Position numbers and translations under genes: made by a program. The notes under the pieces were generated by a model. The model was given only the letters and a program-made list of their open reading frames with translations. It was not told the origin of the DNA and made no database searches. From NCBI GenBank assembly GCA_030142905.1, contig JASJOG010000106.1:372001-436000 (forward strand): a DNA stretch of 64,000 nucleotides. Reading direction: 5' to 3'. The stretch's first letter is position 1. Each line of letters starts with the position of its first letter. Shown here one piece after another: positions 7,952-16,251 of the stretch. This DNA comes from Heliopora coerulea (Eukaryota; Cnidaria; Anthozoa; Scleralcyonacea; Helioporidae).

Positions 7952-8971
7952 TTATATATTTATATTATCATGATCAACGTTGTATAAATTACAAAGAACA
8001 TAATGATAAAACAAAATTTCTTTATCTGTCATTTTTTCGTGTTTTAAAATTGAAAAGAAAGATATTGAACCATCAAAAGGTGAATTTGTGTTATTTTCTA
8101 TATCACCAATTGTTAAAGTTGTATCTCCTGAAGCAGTTTTGGATGTAAAAGATGTTAAGTTTTTTCCATTACAATAAACACTACTTTCATTATTATTTGG
8201 TGTTGTATACATATCCCAATGAATACTTAAACATATCCATTTATTCAAAACTCCAACATTTGCTTTTGATTTAAAAGCAGCAATTGGTGTTCTATGATTT
8301 ACAGGATTTGAGCCAATACCAAAAAAATCAACACTATCTCCAGAAAAAACTAATTCTTTTGTGGATGGATTTGCAAAACAAACAAATTTATCATAACCTC
8401 CATTATCATGTCCAAAAATTCCTCCTTCTAACCAATCATTTCCAGATGAAGGAACAGAATTCAATTTATAAACAACAAAAACATTTACAATATCTTTTTT
8501 TCCTGATATTGGATTAATGTTGGAATTTGAAATCATTCTATTGTTATTAAATTTTAAAAAATATTTATTATTTTCTTTTTCGCTTTCTAAACACAAGGAA
8601 GGTTGAAGACTTTTTGTTGCTTGTTTAAAATTGTTTCCTTCAATTCCATAATCAATTAGTTCTTTTACTTTTCCACTGTTTCTTTCAAACAACAAATCAT
8701 ATATTGAATTATATTCAACAAAATATAAATTATGAAATTTCAAAGAAAAATTATCTTTCAACACTGAAAAACTAGCATCTTTTTTGAGAATGTTTAAATT
8801 GTTGTCCACATATTTCTTCCTAGCTAAATGTGCATTTTCTGTTGGGTCAACTGATGTTATTATATGGTTTGAGCCCATGTTAATATTTCCAGTCATTGTA
8901 CCTCCTGTTGTTGGGAGACCCCCTGTTGTTATATTATCGCTAACTTTTTCATATCCGTAAAATAAACTCAT
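7952..8971 (-). CDS. Fibre-like protein with LamG/ConA-like C-terminus (copy 1)
   Basis: A 339-aa protein. TGGTMTGNINMGSNHI (residues ~21-36) and a following ARKKYVDNN segment match the first 70 residues of the adjacent fibre gene. The C-terminal region has lectin-like features (WICLSIHWDMYTT, SVYCNGKNL, DGSISFF). The N-terminus is conserved between the two copies while the lectin part differs more, the pattern expected of attachment proteins that diversify. Its ATG directly follows the stop codon of the probable penton gene, and the AT start motif lies inside that gene's last codons. Confidence 0.78.
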   Translation of the reverse strand: MSLFYGYEKVSDNITTGGLPTTGGTMTGNINMGSNHIITSVDPTENAHLARKKYVDNNLNILKKDASFSVLKDNFSLKFHNLYFVEYNSIYDLLFERNSGKVKELIDYGIEGNNFKQATKSLQPSLCLESEKENNKYFLKFNNNRMISNSNINPISGKKDIVNVFVVYKLNSVPSSGNDWLEGGIFGHDNGGYDKFVCFANPSTKELVFSGDSVDFFGIGSNPVNHRTPIAAFKSKANVGVLNKWICLSIHWDMYTTPNNNESSVYCNGKNLTSFTSKTASGDTTLTIGDIENNTNSPFDGSISFFSILKHEKMTDKEILFYHYVLCNLYNVDHDNINI

Positions 8972-8984
8972 TTATTTTATAATA
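8972..8984 (-). promoter_or_regulatory. ATG-abutting AT motif overlapping an upstream stop codon
   Basis: In gene orientation TATAAAATAA runs straight into the ATG at 8971-8969. The TAA of the motif is also the stop codon of the 8972-9676 gene. It belongs to the family of T(A)TAAA(A)TAAATG strings found before most genes of this element. Confidence 0.6.
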
Positions 8985-9676
8985 ATTTCTAATAAAACAT
9001 TTCCAATAGATGATGAACCACCTTGTGGACCACTACCATGGTTTCCTTCTACTTTGAATATTAATTCATTATAAATTCCATTTGATAATTTTATTCCTCC
9101 TCCCAGCCCTGTTTCTTCAGGTGGATAAATTTTAGAGACACTTCCTTTTAGTGTTTGTTCAGATTCAATTGGAACTTGAATAAGTACATTACTTCTTTTA
9201 CCATTTACAAAATTTTTACTTTTATCAATCATATTACAGCTTATGTTTACATATTCCAAGTTGTTATTAATATTTACTACATTGTTGCTTTCTGTTAATG
9301 TATTTGCTTGTATTACTTTATTCTCTGGAAATCCTATGATTGGACCAAATGTTTGTAAATTTAATGTTTTATCTGATTTTATTGTACATTGTCCAGAAAA
9401 TTCAACTTGTTCCAGTTCAATTGTTCCAACATTTTCTAATTCAGTTTTTAAAATATTAAAAGTATAATATCCATCTTTGAAACCAATTTTTGTTCCATCA
9501 TAGGTATAATGATGAATATTTTGATATAAATTATTATAATTCCAAAAAATACTTACTGATTTTACAAACATATGACCTCCACAATGAGTTAATATAAGCG
9601 GTTCGTCTAATGGAATTATTTTTTCACGGTTTTCACCGGTCTCGTCTTGTTTGATAAATATTTTAAGATTTGTCAT
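8972..9676 (-). CDS. Probable minor capsid (penton) protein
   Basis: A 234-aa protein, mostly predicted beta. The central stretch LQTFGPIIGFPENKVIQAN and the following NLEYVNISCNMIDKS segment resemble the single jelly-roll penton proteins of Polintons, which close the fivefold vertices of the capsid. Length and position beside the other structural genes fit. Gly-rich loops near the C-terminus (GLGGGIKL, GSGPQGGSSSIG) are typical of exposed loops. The start is supported by TATAAAATAA abutting the ATG at 9676. Assignment is by remembered family pattern, not by alignment. Confidence 0.65.
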   Translation of the reverse strand: MTNLKIFIKQDETGENREKIIPLDEPLILTHCGGHMFVKSVSIFWNYNNLYQNIHHYTYDGTKIGFKDGYYTFNILKTELENVGTIELEQVEFSGQCTIKSDKTLNLQTFGPIIGFPENKVIQANTLTESNNVVNINNNLEYVNISCNMIDKSKNFVNGKRSNVLIQVPIESEQTLKGSVSKIYPPEETGLGGGIKLSNGIYNELIFKVEGNHGSGPQGGSSSIGNVLLEIIIK

Positions 9677-9708
9677 TTATTTTATAATATATATTTTGAT
9701 TCAAAATT

Positions 9709-9732
9709 CCGACTTGTCGGTCCGCTCCGCGG
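9709..9732. repeat. GC mini-hairpin pair near a gene end
   Basis: CCGAC-TT-GTCGG (9709-9720) is followed by CCGC-TCC-GCGG (9722-9732, whose complement has a GGA loop), in the short gap after the 515-aa gene's stop codon. A transcription-end role is possible but not shown. Confidence 0.8.
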
Positions 9733-9739
9733 TGTTCGA

Positions 9740-11287
9740 TCAGATCACGTACTGTGCAATTAAAATTCCACCAACTATTGCAAAAGATAAAATCCATAAA
9801 TTTTCACTTGATGTTTTTGGAGGAATAATTTTTGAAGATTGGTTGAGTTTACCTGAAAGGTCTGAAATGTCTTTTAATGTATTATTTTTCAAATCTTTTT
9901 TGGATTCATTTTTCTTTATATCTTTTTTGGATTCAGTTTTCTTTATTTCATTTTTCTTTATTTCATTTCCCTGTAATTTTTTTTTGTTTTCTCCACCATA
10001 ATAATTTAATTTTTCATTATTTCCAAAAACCATATTTTGATCAGAAACTTTTAATTTGTTATTATATCCTTCAATAGGATTTTTTAAAATTATTAAAGAT
10101 GATGGAATTAACCATAAAGTTGGACTTATAGCTGTATTTAAAACTACATTAGTTGACGAAATTGCTTGATTCATATTATTAATCCATGTTGTTGTATCAT
10201 AATTTATTATAGAATCTTCAAAAATTTGTCTAAAAACTTTTTGTGTTTCGAATGCTGAAGCTCTATTTGAAACAATACTTTGTCTTGTCCTAGCTTGTGC
10301 TCCAAGGATTGAATAAAGATATGCTTCAATGGAATGATTTAATAATTTTGTTCCTTTTTTGATTAATCCATTTGACAATTTTGGAACAAATTTTTTATAA
10401 TCATTTTGTGTGTCTCTGATTTGACCAGGACCGTGTTGATACACGTAGCGTCCTCTCCATGGTGTACTCATATCAATTGCATGAGAATCTCCAATGTGTC
10501 TTTTTTTCCCTGAAATTTCTTGCCATGTCCATTTTGGATAGTGATCTTTTAAAAATCCAGCATTAAATTTATAAAATGTTTTATCATCACCATTTCTCAA
10601 TTGCCACATAATTCTTCTAACTGTAAAATATAGATGAAATCTCATAAATGATGTAATTTGTTTTGGGACATCAGCTGAAAATAATAAATGTTGTATTGAA
10701 ATTCCACATGCATAAGTTGCAATCCATGTTCCTATAATACTTTGAAAATATGACTCATTAAGTGACCATTTTGCATTATCATCTGTAGTTATATTCAATC
10801 CAGGTAAATTGCTTTGAAAACAATCTGTATTGTTTACATAAATCCTAAACTGGTTAATAGGATAACTTAAAACATATTGTGTAGGAAATTCATCCCAATA
10901 ATATGATTTTCCAGTATAACCAACATGTCTTTTTCCTCTTGGTAATTCTTGTATACTTCCTCCAAGTTTCCACATTTTTGGAAAGTGAGGTTTTGGTTTG
11001 TTAATATAAAGATACTTTGTCATATTTGGATCATTTTTGAAAGTGTTTGAATTTATGTCTGTTGAAATATATTCATTGTTTTTGAAATATGTTATTGTTT
11101 TTTCCCAACTTCCATCTTTATTAATATCATGCTCGAAGGTAAACTTTCGCATGTCTGCATATGGATATTTTTTCAAAAAGTATCGTTTAAACTTTTTATC
11201 CAAAATTTTTCTTTCATTAACCACAAAATCATATTCACTTCCATAATATTTTCTTTCTGCTTTTTCAACTGAATCACTAACGTTCAT
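9740..11287 (-). CDS. Conserved-looking Polinton protein with C-terminal membrane anchor (515 aa)
   Basis: The largest structural-block protein apart from the polymerase. Residues ~1-360 form an aromatic-rich globular region (WKLGGSIQELPRGKRHVGYT, FRIYVNNTDCF, WRGRYVYQHGPGQIRD). Residues ~430-475 are Lys-rich, low-complexity and repeated (EIKKNEIKKTESKKDIKKNE). A single hydrophobic segment at the extreme C-terminus (LWILSFAIVGGILIAQYVI) suggests tail anchoring. I do not recognise its fold. It heads the minus-strand structural block and shares a 21-bp promoter region with the integrase. A role in virion assembly or an inner membrane is an inference. No Cys-protease triad is visible. Confidence 0.72.
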   Translation of the reverse strand: MNVSDSVEKAERKYYGSEYDFVVNERKILDKKFKRYFLKKYPYADMRKFTFEHDINKDGSWEKTITYFKNNEYISTDINSNTFKNDPNMTKYLYINKPKPHFPKMWKLGGSIQELPRGKRHVGYTGKSYYWDEFPTQYVLSYPINQFRIYVNNTDCFQSNLPGLNITTDDNAKWSLNESYFQSIIGTWIATYACGISIQHLLFSADVPKQITSFMRFHLYFTVRRIMWQLRNGDDKTFYKFNAGFLKDHYPKWTWQEISGKKRHIGDSHAIDMSTPWRGRYVYQHGPGQIRDTQNDYKKFVPKLSNGLIKKGTKLLNHSIEAYLYSILGAQARTRQSIVSNRASAFETQKVFRQIFEDSIINYDTTTWINNMNQAISSTNVVLNTAISPTLWLIPSSLIILKNPIEGYNNKLKVSDQNMVFGNNEKLNYYGGENKKKLQGNEIKKNEIKKTESKKDIKKNESKKDLKNNTLKDISDLSGKLNQSSKIIPPKTSSENLWILSFAIVGGILIAQYVI

Positions 11288-11308
11288 TATTTATTTTAAT
11301 AAAAATAA
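11288..11308. promoter_or_regulatory. 21-bp divergent promoter between capsid-block and integrase genes
   Basis: The two ATGs diverge with only 21 bases between them, all A or T, and the spacer is nearly palindromic (TATTTATTTT...AAAAATAA). Both directions carry the TAAAT-type start motif. Any promoter for both blocks must be here or inside the genes. Confidence 0.7.
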
Positions 11309-12463
11309 ATGAATCAAGACACAGCGAAGCTTAGTCACAATGAAATCGTTATTGAACAAGAGTTAAGAGATATTTATTACAACCCAGAAACAGGTTTTCA
11401 ATCTGCAGAAAGACTTTATCAAAAAGCAAAAGAAAAGGGATTAAAAGTCAGTAGAAAAATTGTGAAAGACTGGTTAAAAACACAAGATACTTTTACAAGA
11501 TTTAAACCAATTGTCAGAAGACATAAATTCCAAAAAACATTTGTTAAAGACTTGGGTGACCAAATACAAATGGACTTGATTGATATGAAAAAATATCAAA
11601 AATATAATGATGGATATTATTGGATACTTACTGCTGTTGAAATTCTAAGTCGATATGCATTCTCTATTCCTGTCTACAGAAAAGATACTTTTAACATGAC
11701 GAAAGCTGTTGGAAAATTACTTAGAAAATTCAAAAAAAGATTTGACGAATATCCAAATGTAGCTCAATTTGATGAAGGAAAAGAATTTTATATTGTTGGT
11801 GTAAGGTGGTTATTGAAGGAACATAATGTTGAATATTTTTCCACAAAATCTGTTAGAAAAGCAGCTATAGTTGAAAGATTTAACAGAACTCTAAAAACAT
11901 CCATGTGGAAATATTTCTATGACAAAAAAACTTATAATTGGATTGACATTTTGAAAAAACTAACATATAATTATAACCATACTAAACACAAGAGTATATT
12001 AATGAAACCTGTTGATGTAAACAATTCTAACAAAGACCAAGTTTGGATTACGCTATATGGTCACCCATTGGGGGATTTACCTTTACCTAAATTCAGAATT
12101 GGTGATACTGTTAGAATTTCTAAATATAAGAATATCTTTACCAAAGGTTATGAAGCTAATTTTACAGAAGAAATTTTTAAAATTGTAAAAGTATTTAGAG
12201 GTGATCCAAACATGTATCAAGTGGGAGATTTAGAAGGAGAACCAATCATTGGGAAATTTTATGAACAGGAATTATCTGCTGCGGATAAAAAGGATGATGT
12301 GTATAGAGTTGAGAAAATATTAAAAAGAAAAAAAGTGAAAGGAAAAAATATGGTTTTGGTTAAGTGGTTAGGTTATGATAATAAACATAATTCTTGGATC
12401 GAGCAAAGCGCTCTGAGCAGCTTAGCTGCGAACGCACAAGAAAATATTCAAAATATAAAATAA
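11309..12463 (+). CDS. INT: Retroviral-type (RVE) integrase with chromodomain
   Basis: A 384-aa integrase that would insert the linear element into host DNA. An N-terminal helix-turn-helix-like region (~30-60) precedes the DDE core: D in QMDLID (~91), D in QFDEGKEF (~150) and E in AIVERFNRTLK (~186). The C-terminus (~325-370) is a chromodomain (VYRVEKILKRKK, MVLVKWLGYD, SWIEQSAL), which reads histone marks and can guide integration. Polinton integrases commonly carry one. The frame is intact. A GCGAAGC hairpin core lies in codons 9-11, and a GC hairpin cluster encodes the last residues of the chromodomain region (12401-12429). AAAATAA abuts the ATG. Confidence 0.93.
   Translation: MNQDTAKLSHNEIVIEQELRDIYYNPETGFQSAERLYQKAKEKGLKVSRKIVKDWLKTQDTFTRFKPIVRRHKFQKTFVKDLGDQIQMDLIDMKKYQKYNDGYYWILTAVEILSRYAFSIPVYRKDTFNMTKAVGKLLRKFKKRFDEYPNVAQFDEGKEFYIVGVRWLLKEHNVEYFSTKSVRKAAIVERFNRTLKTSMWKYFYDKKTYNWIDILKKLTYNYNHTKHKSILMKPVDVNNSNKDQVWITLYGHPLGDLPLPKFRIGDTVRISKYKNIFTKGYEANFTEEIFKIVKVFRGDPNMYQVGDLEGEPIIGKFYEQELSAADKKDDVYRVEKILKRKKVKGKNMVLVKWLGYDNKHNSWIEQSALSSLAANAQENIQNIK
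12401..12429. repeat. GC mini-hairpins inside the integrase 3' end
   Basis: GAGC-AAAGC-GCTC (12401-12413) and GCAGC-TTA-GCTGC (12417-12429) encode the residues just after the chromodomain (EQSALSSLAAN). They have the same stem and loop style as the intergenic hairpins. Confidence 0.8.
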
Positions 12464-12479
12464 ATAAATAAATAAATAA
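12464..12479 (+). promoter_or_regulatory. ATAA tandem start motif before the 456-aa gene
   Basis: Four copies of ATAA lead straight into the ATG at 12480. They begin immediately after the integrase stop codon, itself within AATATAAAATAA. Confidence 0.55.
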
Positions 12480-13850
12480 ATGTCTGAAGGTTTTGATGAT
12501 ATTGAAATGAGAAATAGAAATATGGAAGAAGAAGAGGAAGACCGCGAGGACGAAACAAGTTTTGGAGGAGATGACCCTGAAGATAATAATAGAAGTATTA
12601 ATATAATAAACACAGAAAATCCAAAAAGTAAATTTAATAGGATTGGTCGTGGAAGAATTGGTAGTTTACCTGATATAAAAAAAGATATAGGGGCAATGAG
12701 TAGATCAATGACTAATGATAGAAAAAAATCTTTCAAAAAACTATTCAATGTTACTCTTGAAAAGAAAAATGGACCAAATTCAAGTATATTGTTAGATAAC
12801 ACTGTATTTTTTGGAGAAAATGGCACAGACACAGTTTCCATTATATTCAAAGGTAAAAAGATTGGTAATGTTGGCCGTGACTTTAAACCAGAGTTATTTG
12901 TTAGAAAAAATAAGAAATATGTTGATGAATTTAATGATTATATGAAAAAAGCAAAAAAAGAATATGAAAAAACTCCAAGTGCAGTAATAGAACAAAGAAT
13001 CGGCGTAGCCGTCGCGGAGCGTGGTGACCTTGGTGGTACGCTTCGCGATGAAGTTATTAATTCTATCACTGATGATTCTATTTTAGAAATTCAAACTAAA
13101 ATTGATAATATAATTGGTGAAAATAACTTAAAAAAATTTATTGATAATGAACAGGATCCAAGACGAACATTATTTGAAAGAAATGAATTAAGAGAATTTA
13201 GAGGACTAGTATATTTGGAGGATATTGACTCCACGCTTGGCGACGGCTACGCCGATTTATCAGAAAATGAAAAAAAAGAAGTTATACGTGGAAAAATTGA
13301 TGGATTTGGTAGAGAGCACCAACATTGGAAAAATCAATCTGATTTAGAAACAGCTGAACCCCAAAAAAGTATATATAAAAGTTTTTCAGAAATTGCAAAA
13401 CTTCAAGCAGATAAAATGAGACTTGAAAATAATGAAAGACCAATTAGTGAAGAAGGAATACAGATTTTAAATGAAAATGCTGAAGAATCTGACCTTGGAA
13501 GATTAGAAAGATTTAAAAAATGGGCAAAAGAAAATCTCGCAGGTTTATCAGCAGTTGCTATTTCTGTAGCAGGTATAATTACAACAATAGTTATAAGTGC
13601 AAGAAACGCATTAAAACAAGGTACAAAAGCGGTTGGAAATTTAGGAAAAGCAATTGCAAATATAGGTAAAAATTTTGGTGCAGTCATTTCAGCAGTTTTA
13701 AATTTAATTTCTCAAATATTATCATGGGGTGCAAAAGGTATTGCTTTTCTAGCTAAAAATCTATGGATATTAGTTATTGCAATTACTTACTTTTTGTACA
13801 ATGAATATAAGGAATACCGAAAGAAAAACCGAAAGGATAATAAAGATTAA
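12480..13850 (+). CDS. Polinton membrane protein with hydrophobic C-terminus (456 aa)
   Basis: The N-terminus (~1-45) is very acidic (MEEEEEDREDE), followed by a charged soluble region. Residues ~345-440 carry hydrophobic segments (LAGLSAVAISVAGIITTIVI, AISAVLNLISQILSWGAKGI, LWILVIAITYFLYN) and a Lys-rich tail. I recall a similar KWAKENL...SVAGIITTIV C-terminus from invertebrate Polintons, where its role is unassigned. A virion-membrane or membrane-remodelling protein is plausible. Two GC-rich hairpin patches (13001-13047 and 13235-13254) sit within the frame and share a 17-bp segment in opposite orientation. They encode short low-complexity peptides, so the protein seems to have absorbed them. 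Confidence 0.78.
   Translation: MSEGFDDIEMRNRNMEEEEEDREDETSFGGDDPEDNNRSINIINTENPKSKFNRIGRGRIGSLPDIKKDIGAMSRSMTNDRKKSFKKLFNVTLEKKNGPNSSILLDNTVFFGENGTDTVSIIFKGKKIGNVGRDFKPELFVRKNKKYVDEFNDYMKKAKKEYEKTPSAVIEQRIGVAVAERGDLGGTLRDEVINSITDDSILEIQTKIDNIIGENNLKKFIDNEQDPRRTLFERNELREFRGLVYLEDIDSTLGDGYADLSENEKKEVIRGKIDGFGREHQHWKNQSDLETAEPQKSIYKSFSEIAKLQADKMRLENNERPISEEGIQILNENAEESDLGRLERFKKWAKENLAGLSAVAISVAGIITTIVISARNALKQGTKAVGNLGKAIANIGKNFGAVISAVLNLISQILSWGAKGIAFLAKNLWILVIAITYFLYNEYKEYRKKNRKDNKD
13001..13047. repeat. GC mini-hairpin cluster inside a coding region
   Basis: CGGC-GTA-GCCG (13001-13011), CGC-GGA-GCG (13013-13021) and CGC-TTC-GCG (13039-13047, complement loop GAA). All loops fit the G-N-A pattern on one strand. 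The reading frame stays open through the cluster. Confidence 0.85.
13235..13254. repeat. Inverted partial copy of the 13001 hairpin cluster
   Basis: The 17 bases GCGACGGCTACGCCGAT are the reverse complement of the start of the 13001 cluster, including the perfect stem CGGC-TAC-GCCG at 13244-13254. It is again in frame within the 456-aa gene. Confidence 0.82.
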
Positions 13851-13875
13851 AAAATTTTTTTTTGTATAATAATAA

Positions 13876-15063
13876 ATGAATAGAATAGACGAATTATATC
13901 CAGGATATAAAAGATCAAAAATGAGCGACATTAAAGGAACCAGAACAAGACATGTTGTAACTTTGAATCCGAATAAAGTAAATCCTGAAGAAGAACTTTA
14001 TATAGATATTCCAAAATTAAATCCTAATTTGTGTCTTGTCCCTGATGCATTAAAATTGTTATTTAATTTTAAAAATGCAAATACTAAATCGTGGTTTTTA
14101 AATAATTTATCAAAATTGTTAAAGAAAAGATTGATTGTTAAATTTGCTGGAGAAATTATTTACGATAATAGTGGAGAATCTTTACTAGAAATTTACAAAG
14201 ATCTCTGGAAACCTGAATTTGGAAGAGCAGATATGGTTGAATACGGTATCGCTCGAGAAAACCTCAGAAAATTAATTTCAAAAGATGACTCTGGAACAAC
14301 AAGTGGCAGTTCAGAAAAAGTTTCTGATAAATTAATGTATGATATTTATGGGACAAAACAATGTTTAAAATTAGAAAAAATACTTTCAGATCATGGGTTA
14401 TATGCACCTTATGGAATGATTAACAATTTTCAATATGTTTTAACTTTTCCAAAAGCTAGTGAAATTATGGTTGCACAAAGCGGACAAAGTGTTGGTGGGT
14501 ATACATTGGAAAATTTAGAACTAGAATATGAAACGATTGAAAACCAAGATTTAGCAATTGATGTTTTAACAAATTACACCACTGGAAGATCATTATCATA
14601 TAATTATGTAACTTTGATGAAAACAGTAGAATGGGATAAAGACGCGACTTTACATAATGAAACCATAAATATCCCACGCAAAAGTACGAAAGCAGTTGTT
14701 CTGTTATTTAGAAATAAAACTATCACAGATAGTGAACAATTTGTTTATCCAAATATAACAGACGTCAAAATTAGTGTTGAAGGAGTTCCAAATAGCATAT
14801 ATTCCCAAGGATTCCCCAAACGGAGATTTTTTGAAGAAGCATTTAGAATATTTCGCTGTGGATATTTTGACTGCGACGCGGTTATGGATATTGAAAAATT
14901 TTATAAAGATTCATTTGCATTATGTGTGGATTTAAGAACATTAGATGATAACTTTGTTTATGGAAATGGTAAAAATTTAGTAAACACACAGTCTGGACTA
15001 TTGTTAGAAATTAAAAAAACTGCTATTTCTGCAAATGTAATGTGTCATATTTGTAATAAGTGA
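13876..15063 (+). CDS. Probable major capsid protein (double jelly-roll)
   Basis: A 395-aa, beta-rich protein next to the packaging ATPase, the usual capsid-gene neighbour. Residues ~45-100 (CLVPDALKLLFNF, LIVKFAGEIIYD) and ~180-290 (YGTKQCLKLEKILSDHG, LENLELEYETI, KAVVLLFRN) match the pattern I associate with Polinton major capsid proteins. These build icosahedral capsids from trimers of a two-jelly-roll subunit. The C-terminal LCVDLRTLDD and GLLLEIKKTA segments also fit. The frame is intact. TATAATAATAA abuts the ATG. An internal Met at residue 16 is an alternative start but has no such motif. There was no structural prediction to confirm the fold. Confidence 0.72.
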   Translation: MNRIDELYPGYKRSKMSDIKGTRTRHVVTLNPNKVNPEEELYIDIPKLNPNLCLVPDALKLLFNFKNANTKSWFLNNLSKLLKKRLIVKFAGEIIYDNSGESLLEIYKDLWKPEFGRADMVEYGIARENLRKLISKDDSGTTSGSSEKVSDKLMYDIYGTKQCLKLEKILSDHGLYAPYGMINNFQYVLTFPKASEIMVAQSGQSVGGYTLENLELEYETIENQDLAIDVLTNYTTGRSLSYNYVTLMKTVEWDKDATLHNETINIPRKSTKAVVLLFRNKTITDSEQFVYPNITDVKISVEGVPNSIYSQGFPKRRFFEEAFRIFRCGYFDCDAVMDIEKFYKDSFALCVDLRTLDDNFVYGNGKNLVNTQSGLLLEIKKTAISANVMCHICNK

Positions 15064-15133
15064 TGGATTGTTAAACATTGTAAATAAAGATTTGTCTTCA
15101 ATTCAATTTTGAAAACAAGATTAAAAATAAAAA

Positions 15134-15708
15134 ATGAACGTGAACGATGACAAAAAACCATTTAATATGATAATTGTTGGAATAACTGCTTGTGGAAAAA
15201 CAAAATATCTTTTAGATTTTATATAAAATAAATATAAAAATTATTTTGATTATATTTTTTTAATTTGTCCTACATTTGAATGGAATAAAACTTATGAAAA
15301 TTGGAAATATGATAAAGATGAAGATTTTATTGCTATTCCTTGTGACCAAGATAATGTTGAAGATTGGTTAAAATTTATAGTTGACTTTTCAAAAGGAAGT
15401 AAAAGTTTAATCATATTGGATGATTGTGCAAGTGGAAAAAATGTTAAAAATAGAACAAGTGAGTTGGTTAAATTAGGATTTTCTGCAAGGCATTATAATC
15501 TTTCTGTTGTTGTAATTACACAACAATTGACATCTATTGCAAAACCATTTAGAGAAAATATTTCAAAGTTGGTTACATTTTATAATCCGAATAAAAAAGA
15601 TATGACAACAATAATTCAAGAATATTTAGATTTAGGTGATGCAAAGAATTGGAAAAAATTTTAGAAACTTTGAAAACAAAAAATATTCAAGATTGGAAAT
15701 TAATTTAA
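15134..15708 (+). pseudogene. ATP: FtsK/A32-type genome-packaging ATPase, broken
   Basis: The packaging motor of Polintons. Walker A is GITACGKT at residues 16-23 and Walker B is SLIILDDC (15408-15431). The C-terminal sensor region has RHYNLSVVVITQQ. A TAA stop interrupts the frame at codon 31 (15224-15226), just after Walker A, where the family continues. A second lesion near the A run at 15643-15645 shifts the frame, which otherwise reads on to a stop at 15706-15708. Two independent-looking lesions suggest true decay, although the second could be a homopolymer error. The leader lacks the exact TAAATG string (AAAATAAAAAATG). Confidence 0.88.
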
Positions 15709-15732
15709 TTTTTCCATTTGGTTATAAAATAA

Positions 15733-16251
15733 ATGAGTGAAAATAGTGAACATGTAGAAGTCCCGCAAATTGAGACAAGTACAACCGCATCGAGCGAAGC
15801 TCTCCGCAGCGAAGCTGCAAGTGAAGAAAAGCAAACGCAAGATGTTAAAAAAGAAATAATGAAAAAACGAGAAGAATTGATAAAATTGTCTGAAGACGGG
15901 GAAATTAGTCAATCTGTTCAAAATTTGAAAAAATCAAGTGATAAAGTTATATTAAAAATTCATGCTGAATATGAAGTAAAACAAGCGGAAAAAGCAAATG
16001 TATTTTTAACCGATTTACTAATTAGTAAATTTTCAGATTTATTAGGAGGGTTAGAAGCGATTGAAAGCAGTGAAGAATTGGAAAAAGAACTTGTGAAAGA
16101 TAAATTATTAAAAAGAGATGTAAAATCTGTAGTTGAAAAACTAAGTCCATATTTACCATATCTTGGATTATTATCTGGCGGAGTTACAGTTGGAAAACAT
16201 GTTATTAAAAAACAGAGCAAAAAAGACGACAGTGGAGCCGTCAACAAGTGA
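15733..16251 (+). CDS. Polinton protein with helical core and hydrophobic C-terminal segment (172 aa)
   Basis: The N-terminal ~45 residues are low-complexity (Ser, Thr, Glu, Ala). A long charged helical region (~38-130) follows, then SPYLPYLGLLSGGVTVGKHV (~139-158), which is hydrophobic and Gly-rich, and a basic tail. I recall a similar KRDVKSLVEKLSPY segment in invertebrate Polintons but no function. It directly follows the ATPase. A GC hairpin pair (15792-15818) encodes part of the N-terminal low-complexity region, and another GCGAAGC lies right at the stop codon (16252-16258). TATAAAATAA abuts the ATG. Confidence 0.74.
   Translation: MSENSEHVEVPQIETSTTASSEALRSEAASEEKQTQDVKKEIMKKREELIKLSEDGEISQSVQNLKKSSDKVILKIHAEYEVKQAEKANVFLTDLLISKFSDLLGGLEAIESSEELEKELVKDKLLKRDVKSVVEKLSPYLPYLGLLSGGVTVGKHVIKKQSKKDDSGAVNK
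15792..15818. repeat. GC mini-hairpin pair inside a coding region
   Basis: GAGC-GAA-GCTC (15792-15802) and GCAGC-GAA-GCTGC (15806-15818). This is nearly the same pair, in the same order and spacing, as the intergenic one at 6647-6673, but here it is translated. Confidence 0.88.
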
